Below, piece by piece: positions 42,616-52,283 of a DNA stretch of 61,140 nucleotides; position 1 is the first letter of the stretch, and each line of letters begins with the position of its first letter. The translations under genes were made by a program, and so were the position numbers. Under the pieces are notes generated by a model. It did not search any database. It saw only the letters and a list, made by a program, of their open reading frames with translations, and had not been told where the DNA came from. The DNA lies in the NCBI GenBank assembly GCA_023426245.1, contig JAFABB010000059.1, forward strand, positions 1-61,140. Reading direction: 5' to 3'. This stretch comes from Bacillota bacterium. GTDB lineage: Bacteria; Bacillota; UBA4882; UBA8346.

Positions 42616-44235
42616 ATGAGCAACTTAATATTTAATGAACTTAACCTCTCCAAAGAAGTACAAAAAGCCATCTCAGAAATGGGTTTTGAAGAAGCAACCC
42701 CTATCCAGTCCAAATCGATCCCCCATATTCTTGACGGCAAGGACGTAATTGGACAGGCCCAAACCGGCACCGGAAAAACCTGTGCCTTTGGAATTCCCAT
42801 TGTTGAAATGATTAATCCGGTTCTGTCCGGGATTCAAGCTTTAGTTCTCTGTCCCACCCGGGAACTGGCAATTCAATCCGCAGAAGAAATAAAAAAAGTC
42901 TCCAAATATAAAAAGGGCTTAAGAATACTCCCTATTTACGGAGGCCAACCCATCGAGCGCCAAATAAGCGCCTTAAAACAGCGCCCCCAAGTGATCATCG
43001 GAACTCCGGGGCGGATTATGGATCACATGCGGCGAAACACCCTGCAATTTACGAATTTGAAAATGTTAATCCTGGATGAAGCCGATGAGATGCTGAATAT
43101 GGGATTTCGGGATGATATCGATATTATTTTGCAAAAAGTTCCCGCGCAAAAACAAACCATTCTTTTTTCCGCCACTATGCCGAAAGAAATCATGGATCTG
43201 ACTGCCAAATATCAAAAAGATCCCATTTTGATCAAAGCAGTCCATCAAGAATTAACTGTGCCCAATATCGAACAATATTATTTGGAAGTCAGGGAATCAA
43301 CCAAGCTGGACACTTTATCCCGGCTGATTGATGCCAACAATATCAAACTTTCACTAGTCTTTTGCAATACCAAAAGCAGGGTTGACGAATTAGCATCCCA
43401 TTTGCAATCCAGGGGTTATTTGGCGGAATCATTACATGGTGATATGCGCCAAGCCCAGCGGGATAAGGTAATGGCGAAATTCAGGAAGGGCGCCATCGAT
43501 ATCTTAATCGCCACTGATGTGGCTGCCCGCGGTATTGATGTCGACGATATTGAAGCCGTTTTCAACTATGACCTGCCCAATGATGAAGAATACTATGTCC
43601 ATCGAATCGGCAGAACCGGCAGAGCAGGGCGTACCGGCAAGGCTTTTACCTTTATATCCGGCCGGGAAGTTTACAAATTGAAGGATATTCAACGTTACAC
43701 CAAATCCAAGATTTTGCCGAAAAAGGCGCCTTCCCTTGTAGATGTCGAAGATAGTAAAATCAACAAAATCATGGAGGATTTGAAAGACGCCATTAAAGAA
43801 GGCCATTTGACCAAATATGTGGCCACAGTTGAGAAGTTTTTGGAGACAACGGAGCTTCAAAATGAGCAAGATAATGATATCACGACACTGGATATTGCCG
43901 CAGCCTTCTTGAAAATAGCAACCCAGCCGAATGGGATCTCAATCGATGCCGAACCATATATCGATTCGGAGCACCATGGTAACGGAACCAATAAATCAAT
44001 GAGCAGGCTTTTTGTAAATGCAGGACGGGATATAAAATTACAGCCTAAACAATTGATTCAAGCCATTACCAGCTGTACCAGCATTCCCGAAAAAATGATT
44101 GGTGATATCAATATCTATGAAAAATTCTCTTTTATTGAGGTCCCCGCTCAATTTACAGATGAGTTTCTAAATACCATGAAACACTATAAAATCAATGGCC
44201 GGAAAATCAATGTGGAAAGAGCTAATTCCAAATGA
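42616..44235 (+). CDS. DEAD-box RNA helicase, CshA/DbpA-like
   Basis: A 539-residue ATP-dependent RNA helicase used in ribosome assembly and mRNA turnover. The motifs run in order: Q motif EATPIQSKSIP, AQTGTGKT at residues 48-55, PTREL, GTPGR, D-E-A-D at 154-157, S-A-T, then in the second domain ATDVAARGIDVDDIEAV and HRIGRTGRAGRTGKAF. The last ~75 residues look like a DbpA-type RNA-binding domain, the usual end of Firmicutes DeaD/DbpA proteins. The start has AAGGATT ahead. It ends two bases from the convergent chemoreceptor gene. Confidence 0.93.
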   Translation: MSNLIFNELNLSKEVQKAISEMGFEEATPIQSKSIPHILDGKDVIGQAQTGTGKTCAFGIPIVEMINPVLSGIQALVLCPTRELAIQSAEEIKKVSKYKKGLRILPIYGGQPIERQISALKQRPQVIIGTPGRIMDHMRRNTLQFTNLKMLILDEADEMLNMGFRDDIDIILQKVPAQKQTILFSATMPKEIMDLTAKYQKDPILIKAVHQELTVPNIEQYYLEVRESTKLDTLSRLIDANNIKLSLVFCNTKSRVDELASHLQSRGYLAESLHGDMRQAQRDKVMAKFRKGAIDILIATDVAARGIDVDDIEAVFNYDLPNDEEYYVHRIGRTGRAGRTGKAFTFISGREVYKLKDIQRYTKSKILPKKAPSLVDVEDSKINKIMEDLKDAIKEGHLTKYVATVEKFLETTELQNEQDNDITTLDIAAAFLKIATQPNGISIDAEPYIDSEHHGNGTNKSMSRLFVNAGRDIKLQPKQLIQAITSCTSIPEKMIGDINIYEKFSFIEVPAQFTDEFLNTMKHYKINGRKINVERANSK

Positions 44236-44236
44236 A

Positions 44237-46387
44237 TCATTCGACCTGTTCCAATTGAAATTTCGCAACATCGTCAACCAACTTCCCGGCCATCTTGCGC
44301 AATTCCACAGCCAAATCTTTCAGCTGCTCGGCTGAAGCTGTTTGTTCTTCCGATGCGGCTGATACTTCTTCCGCCGATGCCGCCGTTTCTTCAGATATGG
44401 AACTGATATTGCTCATGGCTTGTCCGGTTATGTCTTTATAATCATTGATTCTATGAATCATCCCGTTGACCTTGCCGATTCTATCAACCACTTCGGACAT
44501 GGAGCCGATAATTTGATCAAATGCTTCCCGGGTCAAATGAACCGCCGCCCTCTGATCGACTAATATCAAATTAGCGCTCCCTGCGGTTTGAGCTGAAATT
44601 ACAGCTTTTTCGCCAATGGTCTTTAAGATATCATTAATGGTCTTCACTGCTTTTCGCGATTGGGAAGCTAATGTGTTGATTTCATCGGCAACCACCGCAA
44701 AACCCCGTCCGGCCTCTCCGGCTCTGGCTGCTTCAATATTGGCGTTTAATGCGAGGAGATTCGTTTGCTCCGCAATATTGGAAATCACTTCCGTAATATT
44801 TCCAATCGTCTCGGCGCTTGTTCTTAACTCATTAATATTATTAAGAATCTCACTGGTAATTTTATCGGTGTCATTGGTTCTCTGGATCAATTGCTCCACC
44901 GCTTCTTTGGAACGGAAACTCAGTTCCTTGGCGTTGGCGGTAATTCTTTCGACTTCAACAGCCTCAGTAACCACACTTTCTATTTGAGAGGAGAGATCCG
45001 TCATTTGCCGGGATGACAATTCTGTTTCGCGCGTTTGCTCCATGGTTCCGTGCGAAATTTGGTCCATGGCCACAGCGATGTTTTCAGCCGTTTGCGCCGA
45101 TTGATTTGAACTATCTTCCAAAACGGTACTTTGGTCTAAAATTTGGGCAATCGCTTTCTTGGTTTCAATAATTAAAGCGGCGATTTTTTCAAGCATGCTG
45201 TTAAAGCTATTCCCCACTTCAGCTAATTCATCCTGCGTATTGATGTCGACTCGTACCACCAAATTCCCATTTTCGGCTTTTTTCATTCCATTTTTCATCT
45301 TGTCTAAAGGAATGGAAATACTCAGAGAAACCAACAACGAAACGGTTATCGCAATTATGCTGATAATAATCCCTAATAAAAATGTAAACCAACCTACCGA
45401 ATTCGTTTCCTTATATAAATAAGAATTTAAAGAAATACCCATCAGATACCAACCGGTATCCTTCATTTTATGATAGGTTATTAAGACATTTTGGTTATGA
45501 ATTTTATCATAAAAAAGCCCTTTTTGATCCAGATTTTGTCCTAAAATTTTCTTTTTACTTTGATTATGTAATAATTCGCTGACCTTTACTCCAACGTCGT
45601 CTACATTGGGTGAAGTTAAGATTTCCCCATTTGCCTTTACAATCACCGTATAAGGAAGATCCCGGACCGACGCATTAGCAGTATCATACCGGGCCGGACT
45701 CATTCGTTTGGTGAGTTGATAGCCAAAAAAGACAACACCATAAACCCCAATCGGATTACCCGTGGTAAAATTGTTAATAACTCTGAGCATGACAACATCT
45801 TTTTCGTAAATTCCCCAATATATTTGATTATCAGACCGGAGAATCTCTTTAAAAGCGGTTGTTTGCTTAAGTTTGCCAAAAAGATTATTATTATGGGGAT
45901 CTTCAAAACCAGCCCCTATACAAGAATCGTCACTCAAGGAGCCAATAAAGATTGAACGTATATTTTCATCCATCGCTGCAGTGGTTCGCAACAACTCCTT
46001 TAATTGCTCGGCTTCTGAACCGTTATTGATAAAAGACACGATCGCATGGTTCTTTTCACTGTCTACGATTAGTTGTAACGATAAATCCTGATATTTTTTA
46101 AGAGCCAATTGAAGACTCATGGAGGCCTGAATCAAGCTTTCCTGAGAATAAGTGGCGATCTTGCTGATTATTGCATTTTTTGAAGATTGATAAGCTAAAT
46201 ACCCTATAAAGGCAATAGGGATAATGGATAGTGCCAAAAAAGAGAGAATAAGCCTGCGTCGTATGGATATTTTACATATTATCTTCATCATATTCGAATA
46301 TCCGGGTATAGCTTCGATGTATCTCGTTAAACTGGGTTTTGTCTTAGATGTCCCTTGAGCCTGATAATTCTTACCTCTGCTCCCCAT
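44237..46387 (-). CDS. methyl-accepting chemotaxis protein
   Basis: About 716 residues. Two membrane helices (roughly residues 48-69 and 325-350) enclose an extracellular sensor of about 255 residues that looks like a Cache domain. A HAMP linker follows (S-I-S-I-P-L-D-K-M-K-N-G-M), then a long helical signalling domain with the conserved hairpin tip QTNLLALNANIEAARAGEAG and G-F-A-V-V-A-D-E-I. Such receptors steer the CheA kinase. No che genes are near. The start at ATG 46387 has GAGGTG 6 bases ahead; a cytoplasmic N-terminal stretch of about 45 residues precedes the first helix. Confidence 0.9.
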   Translation of the reverse strand: MGSRGKNYQAQGTSKTKPSLTRYIEAIPGYSNMMKIICKISIRRRLILSFLALSIIPIAFIGYLAYQSSKNAIISKIATYSQESLIQASMSLQLALKKYQDLSLQLIVDSEKNHAIVSFINNGSEAEQLKELLRTTAAMDENIRSIFIGSLSDDSCIGAGFEDPHNNNLFGKLKQTTAFKEILRSDNQIYWGIYEKDVVMLRVINNFTTGNPIGVYGVVFFGYQLTKRMSPARYDTANASVRDLPYTVIVKANGEILTSPNVDDVGVKVSELLHNQSKKKILGQNLDQKGLFYDKIHNQNVLITYHKMKDTGWYLMGISLNSYLYKETNSVGWFTFLLGIIISIIAITVSLLVSLSISIPLDKMKNGMKKAENGNLVVRVDINTQDELAEVGNSFNSMLEKIAALIIETKKAIAQILDQSTVLEDSSNQSAQTAENIAVAMDQISHGTMEQTRETELSSRQMTDLSSQIESVVTEAVEVERITANAKELSFRSKEAVEQLIQRTNDTDKITSEILNNINELRTSAETIGNITEVISNIAEQTNLLALNANIEAARAGEAGRGFAVVADEINTLASQSRKAVKTINDILKTIGEKAVISAQTAGSANLILVDQRAAVHLTREAFDQIIGSMSEVVDRIGKVNGMIHRINDYKDITGQAMSNISSISEETAASAEEVSAASEEQTASAEQLKDLAVELRKMAGKLVDDVAKFQLEQVE

Positions 46388-46439
46388 TAGGATCACCTCT
46401 TTTAAATATTATAATTTTATCCCTCACAAGAAATCCAGT

Positions 46440-46483
46440 GAAATAAAGGGGAACCAATTTTTAGAATTACCCCGGTTCCCCCA
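46440..46483 (-). terminator. terminator of the mgl operon
   Basis: GGGGAACC (46448-46455) and GGTTCCCC (46474-46481) form a perfect 8-bp stem, followed on the - strand by TTTATTT. It lies between mglC and the chemoreceptor gene. Confidence 0.75.
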
Positions 46484-46518
46484 TACATTAGTTCTCTATA
46501 TAGTTGTTTGCGCTTTTT

Positions 46519-47526
46519 TTATTTCTTGGTTAAATATTTCCGGATATCGACAGCAACTGCAAATATAATGATTAAGCCTTTAATAATTTGCTGCCAGTAA
46601 GGATTAAGCCCGATAAAAGTGAGTCCGTAGTTGATAATGGTAAGAATAAATACGCCGGCTAATATTCCTTGAATGGTTCCAATACCGCCTGTCGTGGAAA
46701 CTCCGCCGACAACACAAGCTGTAATAGCATCAAACTCATAACCATTGCCATAGTTATTGGTAGCGCCGCCTGTTCTGGCCGCTTCAAGCACACCGCCCAA
46801 AGCGAATAAACCACCGGCGATAGTGAACATTGCCAGTATATGCCGGGATACATTAATACCGGAAACTTTAGCGGCATTAATATTTCCGCCGATAGCATAG
46901 CAGTTTTTGCCGAAACGGGTCTTATTCATCAATACGAACATCAAAAAGGCGATAATGATTGCAATAATCAAAATATACGGAATGGAAAAAGCTTGAGGAC
47001 CGATAGCGCCGGTGCCTAGTTCTGTAAAATCTGCCCGCAGGCCGCCGATAGGTTGCGAACTGTTAGGCGGCATATCAAAATAGATTGAATTAATACCGTA
47101 GATGATTACCATGGAGCCTAAAGTCGCAATAAATGGGGGCAAGCCCAATTTAGCGACTGCAAATCCATTAAACATGCCAAACAATATACCGACAAGGATA
47201 GCAATTAAAATTGGTAACAATAAGGGAAGTTGCGGCATATTCGGATAAAACAGCCGTAAGTAAGTGGGTGCTTGTAACATTGAAGCGGCGATAACCGCAC
47301 CAAAACCCACCATACGTCCGGCGGAAAGATCACAGCCCGCAATCAATATTGCAAAAAAGGCACCCATGGCAATAATAATACGGGTTGAAGATTGAAGCAA
47401 AATATCACGAAGGCAAGTCAGAGATAGAAAGCTGGAATCAATGAATGCAATAACAACCACCAAAAGCACTAATACAAAATAAATTGCATGATCGCTGAGA
47501 TATTTTAAGATCCTTTTGAAATCCAT
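46519..47526 (-). CDS. mglC: galactose/methyl-galactoside ABC transporter, permease
   Basis: A 335-residue membrane protein with about ten helices, of the ribose/galactoside permease family. AILIAGCDLSAGRMVGFGAV is the conserved early block and GGVSTTGGIGTIQGILAGVF the late one. The N-terminal F-K-R-I-L-K-Y-L-S-D-H-A and the length fit MglC better than RbsC. It forms the membrane channel for the sugar bound by MglB. AAGGAGGG is 9 bases before the ATG and 20 bases separate it from mglA. Confidence 0.88.
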   Translation of the reverse strand: MDFKRILKYLSDHAIYFVLVLLVVVIAFIDSSFLSLTCLRDILLQSSTRIIIAMGAFFAILIAGCDLSAGRMVGFGAVIAASMLQAPTYLRLFYPNMPQLPLLLPILIAILVGILFGMFNGFAVAKLGLPPFIATLGSMVIIYGINSIYFDMPPNSSQPIGGLRADFTELGTGAIGPQAFSIPYILIIAIIIAFLMFVLMNKTRFGKNCYAIGGNINAAKVSGINVSRHILAMFTIAGGLFALGGVLEAARTGGATNNYGNGYEFDAITACVVGGVSTTGGIGTIQGILAGVFILTIINYGLTFIGLNPYWQQIIKGLIIIFAVAVDIRKYLTKK

Positions 47527-47546
47527 AAGTTGAAACCCTCCTTCAA

Positions 47547-49061
47547 TTAAGCGATAAACTTAGCGGCCAAACGCATAATCTCTTCTTGTGTCGCACTTTT
47601 TCCATCAACGAAACCGGAGAGGCGTCCTTCACACATGACCATGATCCGGTCGGACATTCCAATTAATTCAGGCATCTCGGATGTAATCATAATAATACTT
47701 TTGCCCTGTTTTGCCAAATCCGCAATAAGTGTATAAATTTCGTATTTTGCCCCGACATCAATACCCCGGGTCGGTTCGTCAAGTAGTAAAATATCAGGTT
47801 CCGTAAGCAGCCATCTTCCAAATAATACTTTTTGCTGGTTGCCGCCGGATAAATCTTTAATCAGTGTCTTTACGGATGGAGTCTTTACCTTAAGTTGAGC
47901 GACAGTCTTATCGGTATCCGCTTTTCTCTTCTTACTGCTCAGCAAACCATACCGGATATAGCGGGCTAAATTGGCAATCAAAGTGTTCTCCATCACCGAC
48001 AGCGCGCCAAAAATTCCCGATACGCGCCGATCTTCAGTTAACAATGCCAACTTATATTTTTTGGCTTCTTCCGGCGATTTTATCGTAACCTGTTTTCCAT
48101 CCAGATAAATATTACCGGAGGCAATTGCTCTCAATCCAAATAAAGCCTCAATTAACTCGGTACGTTGGGCGCCGACCAAACCGCCGACCCCCAAAATCTC
48201 ACCTCTACGGAGTTCAAAAGAAATATCTCTGAATGATTTTGATGAAGGCGAAGTGAGTGCCTCAACTTTCAAAATTACTTCTCCCGGTACATTGCTGCGT
48301 TCGGGGAAACGATGGGTTAAATCACGTCCCACCATTCTGGAAATTATTAAGTCAGTAGTCATTTCTGCTGCAGACCAGGTGCCAACGAGCTGTCCATCCC
48401 TCATAATCGTAACTTCATCGGAGATTTGCAAAATTTCCTCGATTTTGTGAGAGATGTAAATAATTGCAACACCACGGCTCTTGAGTTCCCGAATAATCTT
48501 AAACAAATGATCCACTTCATTTTCTGTTAGGGAAGAGGTCGGTTCATCCATAATGATAACTTTGGAATTATAGGAAACCGCTTTAGCAATTTCCATGGAT
48601 TGCACTTTGGAAACAGACATATTGCCCACAACCGTAGCGGGGTTAATATTCATTTCTAGACTTTTAAAAAGCTCTTCGGTATCCTGATACATTTTTTTAT
48701 GATCGATCAATTGAAAAGGCCCGAATTTTTTCAATGGGAAACGACCCAGCCAAATGTTTTCCATAACGTTTCGATATGGTACCGGGTGCAGTTCCTGATG
48801 AATCATGGAAATACCGTTATCTAAAGCGATCTTTGAATTTTCAATCTCAATTTTTTCACCGTTTAGCAATATATCCCCGGAATCTTGTTTATAGATCCCA
48901 AAAAGACATTTCATCAATGTGGATTTACCGGCGCCGTTTTCACCCATGAGTGCATGTACAGTACCGGGACGTACATGTAAAGTTACGTTATCAAGAGCTT
49001 TAACACCTGGAAATTCCTTTGAAATATTATTCATTTCAAGCAAAAAAACTTTTTCACTCAT
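47547..49061 (-). CDS. mglA: galactose/methyl-galactoside ABC transporter, double ATPase
   Basis: About 504 residues with two fused ATPase halves. The first has GENGAGKSTLMK, an S-V-S-K-V-Q-S-M-E-I-A-K signature and I-M-D-E-P-T-S-S-L-T. The second has the degenerate G-G-L-V-G-A-Q-R-T-E-L Walker A and L-S-G-G-N-Q-Q-K-V with L-L-L-D-E-P-T-R-G-I-D-V-G, as in all sugar ATPases of this class. ATG 49061 is preferred, with AGGGGG ahead. It follows mglB after an internal terminator. Confidence 0.9.
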   Translation of the reverse strand: MSEKVFLLEMNNISKEFPGVKALDNVTLHVRPGTVHALMGENGAGKSTLMKCLFGIYKQDSGDILLNGEKIEIENSKIALDNGISMIHQELHPVPYRNVMENIWLGRFPLKKFGPFQLIDHKKMYQDTEELFKSLEMNINPATVVGNMSVSKVQSMEIAKAVSYNSKVIIMDEPTSSLTENEVDHLFKIIRELKSRGVAIIYISHKIEEILQISDEVTIMRDGQLVGTWSAAEMTTDLIISRMVGRDLTHRFPERSNVPGEVILKVEALTSPSSKSFRDISFELRRGEILGVGGLVGAQRTELIEALFGLRAIASGNIYLDGKQVTIKSPEEAKKYKLALLTEDRRVSGIFGALSVMENTLIANLARYIRYGLLSSKKRKADTDKTVAQLKVKTPSVKTLIKDLSGGNQQKVLFGRWLLTEPDILLLDEPTRGIDVGAKYEIYTLIADLAKQGKSIIMITSEMPELIGMSDRIMVMCEGRLSGFVDGKSATQEEIMRLAAKFIA

Positions 49062-49210
49062 TGCAATGCCCCCTGCGGTCAAAATCGTGACAATGGAATC
49101 AGATAGAATCCCAAATTAAGATAGGAACAATTTCAATCATTATCTTTATGAGAAAGAAATAAGAACATCCATGATTTTGAAAAATCCCATTTTGATAATC
49201 TTCAGGATAG

Positions 49211-49258
49211 TCAGAAAACAGGGGAGCAAAATCAAGCATGACTGCTCCCCTGCTTTTT
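49211..49258 (-). terminator. hairpin between mglB and mglA
   Basis: CAGGGGAGCA (49219-49228) and TGCTCCCCTG (49243-49252) form a perfect 10-bp stem with a 14-base loop; TTTTC follows on the - strand. It probably lowers read-through, so that the binding protein is made in excess over the ATPase and permease, and may protect the mglB message. Confidence 0.75.
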
Positions 49259-49279
49259 CAAAAATTGGTGATGAAAGAT

Positions 49280-50275
49280 TTATTGAGCATCTTTCATATT
49301 GGCTTTGGTGATGGGTTTGTATGGTACCCAAACATATTTGCCATCGGTGATTTTGTAGCCAATGTTGGCTTCAGTCGGGGTTTTACCTTGAGATAATACC
49401 ATAGCAAGTTTAGCAGTAACTTTACCTTGATTCTTGGCATCATTCAAAACGGTTCCGAGCAGGGTGCCGTCTTGAAGAGCTTGAAGAGCAGGAGCAGTTG
49501 CATCAACACCAACAACCGGCATATATTTGTCGCCTTTGAAATAACCAGCGGCTTTTAAAGCTTCAATAGCGCCAAGAGCCATATCGTCATTGTTAGCAAG
49601 AACAACGTCAATCCGTTTGCCTGTTGCTAAAAATGCAGCCATTTTCTCTTGACCTTTCACGCGATCCCACATACCGGTATCTTCAGCAACTTTTTCTACT
49701 TTGAAACCAGCATCGGTAATAGCTTTGATAGAGAATTTGGTCCGGAGTTCAGCATCCTGATGACCGGGTTCGCCCTTCAGCATTGCATAATAGATAACAC
49801 CGTCTTGAGTCGGATGGGCTTTGAAGTAATCGATTACTAATTGGCCTTCCATAGTGCCGGATTGTTCGGCAATCGCGCCAACATAGTAAACTTTGTTCCA
49901 TTTGGCCATATCTTCTTTGAACGGTTCACGGTTGAATAATACTAAAGGAATATTAGCTTTTTTGGCTTTGTCGATGATAACGCCGCAAGCTGCACGGTCA
50001 ACCGGGTTAATTGCCATTGCGCTGACCTTCTTGGTGATGAAGAGGTCAACTTTGTCATTACAGGTGGCCTGGGAATTCTGTGCATCAACGATATCAATTT
50101 TTGCGCCTTTGACTTCTTTCACAGCGGCTTGAATGTTCATCCGAACACCGGTCATGAAAGTATCGTCAAATTTGTAAATCACGCAACCGATATTGATCGG
50201 TTTTGCTGCATTGACAGCCACGCCAACTAGCAGCACGACTAAAACCATTGCTAATACTAAAACTTTTTTCAACAA
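49280..50275 (-). CDS. mglB: galactose/glucose-binding protein
   Basis: A 331-residue periplasmic-type sugar receptor with a cleavable leader (V-L-V-L-A-M-V-L-V-V-L-L-V-G-V-A-V-N-A-A). MglB marks include GCVIYKFDDTFMTGVR, NPVDRAACGVIIDKAK, L-V-L-F-N-R-E-P, E-P-G-H-Q-D-A-E-L-R and NNDDMALGAIEALKAAGY, which line the sugar pocket. Start is TTG at 50275 or 50272, both close to an AGGAGGG site. First gene of mglB-mglA-mglC. Confidence 0.93.
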   Translation of the reverse strand: MLKKVLVLAMVLVVLLVGVAVNAAKPINIGCVIYKFDDTFMTGVRMNIQAAVKEVKGAKIDIVDAQNSQATCNDKVDLFITKKVSAMAINPVDRAACGVIIDKAKKANIPLVLFNREPFKEDMAKWNKVYYVGAIAEQSGTMEGQLVIDYFKAHPTQDGVIYYAMLKGEPGHQDAELRTKFSIKAITDAGFKVEKVAEDTGMWDRVKGQEKMAAFLATGKRIDVVLANNDDMALGAIEALKAAGYFKGDKYMPVVGVDATAPALQALQDGTLLGTVLNDAKNQGKVTAKLAMVLSQGKTPTEANIGYKITDGKYVWVPYKPITKANMKDAQ

Positions 50276-50319
50276 AATCCCTCCTATATATTTTTACATC
50301 TGAGCATCTGCTCAATCGA

Positions 50320-50349
50320 ATCATATCATTCTTTTAAATAGCCCAGCAA
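50320..50349 (-). promoter_or_regulatory. probable mglB promoter
   Basis: On the - strand TTGCTG, 18 bases and TATGAT lie 45 bases before the mglB start. A small GAGCA/TGCTC hairpin follows in the leader, and the TTTTGCAA...TTGTAAAA motif lies about 35 bases upstream. Confidence 0.45.
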
Positions 50350-50732
50350 GAGTAAAATCTTCGTCCCGAATATTACAGATCTTTTACAAAACAGTTGCAA
50401 AACATTAATAAAATATATGATCGGGTTGCTTGTCATTATGAGCTTATCGTAAGCATTTGAACGTTAAATTTTTTTATTGCTGGCAATATTGGTGTTGATT
50501 TGGTGACAATTAATCGACGGTAACCCAATCCGTCATTTCCTTGCAAAAACCGCTTGTTCTTCCAAGGGGATTATTAAGGAATTATTTATTCCCTGTAAAC
50601 AAATGGCAAATGCCCGGTCTCCTGCGGAGAACCGTTTACTATCATGATGATTGTCACAAGTGATCATCGATAACAAATTATTTTTTGCAATGAAAAAGCT
50701 ATCTACAAAAATTTCTGCTCACTTCAACTTAA

Positions 50733-50780
50733 ATCCGGCAAGTAACTTCAAAAACTTAGTCACATTTAAACTTGCCGGAT
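50733..50780. repeat. inverted repeat ATCCGGCAAGT/ACTTGCCGGAT
   Basis: Two exact 11-bp arms with a 26-base loop. Pairing can be extended imperfectly outward to TTCAACTT and AGGTTCAA. It lies about 120 bases after the ychF stop codon and lacks a T run, so it is not a plain terminator. Confidence 0.5.
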
Positions 50781-50903
50781 CGAGGTTCAAAACACCCGTC
50801 ATTTCTTTAGCTCCATCCAGGAACCTTCGAAATTTACCGGTGCGAAAAGAAATTTCTGATAGACAGCTCATCGAAAAAGGTTTTGTAAATTGGGTGAACC
50901 GAT

Positions 50904-52013
50904 TCAAACATTAAAACGAAATAACGTTACATCTCCGTCCTGCATGATATAATCTTTGCCTTCTTGTCGTACCAAACCCTTTTCCTTGGCTACATTATAT
51001 GAACCACAGGCCATAAGGTCGTTAAAACTTACAATCTCCGCTCGAATAAAACCCCTCTCAATATCGGAATGGATCTTACCGGCCGCCTGAGGGGCTTTCG
51101 TTCCTTTGGTAATCGTCCAGGCTCTGACTTCAGGCTTTCCGGCAGTTAAAAAACTGATTAACCCAAGGAGTCCATAACTTTTTTTAATCAATTTGTCTAA
51201 ACCGGACTCCTCGATGCCTAATTCCTTCAAGTATTCTTTTCTTTCGGCTTCATCCAGTTCGGCGATTTCTTCTTCAATACGGGCGGAAGTGACCACCATC
51301 TCTGCTCCTTCCACTTTAACCAGCGCCTCTAATTCTTTAACCAAAGGATTTCCGGTCCCGGCATTTTCCAAATCATCTTCCCCTACATTGGCAGCATAAA
51401 TGATTGGTTTATCCGTGAGCAAAAAAGCCTCGCGAATAATATCTTTCTCTTCTTGGGTGAATTGAAGAGCTCTGACCGGCAATCCACTTTCCAATCCAGC
51501 CTTAACACGGCCATAAATCTCCATTTCCGTCTCATATTGAGCTCTCAATCTGGCATCCTGGACTTTCAGCATTTTGGAGGTCTTGTCCATTCGTTTTTCC
51601 AAAGTTTCCAAGTCCGCGAAAATCAATTCCAGGTTAATGGTCTCTACATCCCGTTTTGGGCCAACCGAACCGTCAACATGAACAATATTCGGGTCTTCAA
51701 AACAACGTACCACCTCAACGATGGCATCCACTTCACGGATATGAGCCAGGAACTTATTCCCGAGCCCCTCTCCTCTACTGGCCCCTTTAACCAGGCCTGC
51801 AATATCCACAAACTCGATTGCTGTCGGGGTTATCTTTTCCGGGTCGTACATTTCGGCCAGTTTCTGAAGACGTTCGTCAGGAACGGAAACGATTCCTACA
51901 TTCGGTTCAATCGTACAAAACGGATAGTTGGCACTTTCAGCACCAGCCTTGGTAATCGCATTAAACAAAGTGCTTTTTCCTACATTCGGTAGTCCGACAA
52001 TTCCTAGTTTCAA
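50904..52013 (-). CDS. ychF: ribosome-binding ATPase YchF
   Basis: A 369-residue Obg-related P-loop protein that prefers ATP and interacts with ribosomes. G1 is GLPNVGKST at residues 7-15, followed by NAITKAGAESANYPFCTIEPN, the D-I-A-G-L-V-K-G-A-S-R-G-E-G-L-G block, and the C-terminal TGS-like region with TAGKPEVRAW and F-I-R-A-E-I-V-S-F. The start is TTG 52013 with AAAGGATG ahead. Length and motifs are normal. Confidence 0.95.
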   Translation of the reverse strand: MKLGIVGLPNVGKSTLFNAITKAGAESANYPFCTIEPNVGIVSVPDERLQKLAEMYDPEKITPTAIEFVDIAGLVKGASRGEGLGNKFLAHIREVDAIVEVVRCFEDPNIVHVDGSVGPKRDVETINLELIFADLETLEKRMDKTSKMLKVQDARLRAQYETEMEIYGRVKAGLESGLPVRALQFTQEEKDIIREAFLLTDKPIIYAANVGEDDLENAGTGNPLVKELEALVKVEGAEMVVTSARIEEEIAELDEAERKEYLKELGIEESGLDKLIKKSYGLLGLISFLTAGKPEVRAWTITKGTKAPQAAGKIHSDIERGFIRAEIVSFNDLMACGSYNVAKEKGLVRQEGKDYIMQDGDVTLFRFNV

Positions 52014-52283
52014 TAGAAAACATCCTTTCTAAGTACATCAAAGTCCCCATGAACTTTTAGAGTCAAACCATTCCATTTGCCGGTAAAAAACCGTAAATTC
52101 CTTGCCAAATATATACTATAAATCATCTTAAAAGGTTATTCAATAGAAAAACCTATAAATTCTTTCCTTATCATACCGTTTGTTTGTTATTTTCCCGCTT
52201 CAAAAACCAACAGGATAGCCCTTCATCTTTTGAGTCTTTTCAACAGTGTTGCTAATGGTCCGAAAGCTTAACCGTGACTGCGG

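Larger units (their letters stand above)
50276..50903. other. long intergenic region between mglB and ychF
   Basis: About 630 bases between two - strand genes. They contain the mglB promoter, a TTTTACAA-x5-TTGCAAAA quasi-palindrome (50382-50402) that could be an operator, an inverted repeat GATGATTGTCAC-like motif near 50644, and a larger inverted repeat at 50733-50780. Open frames of 60 to 90 codons exist on both strands over the last repeat, but they mirror each other because of the palindrome and lack start sites, so I do not call them genes. Confidence 0.5.

Noticed and set aside
50651..50914. 87-codon open frame (+) and a 62-codon frame (-) over the same DNA
   Set aside because: They mirror each other because of an inverted repeat; neither has a ribosome binding site.
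51453..51992. 179-codon frame antisense to ychF
   Set aside because: ychF is certain on the opposite strand; this is a shadow of its codon bias.
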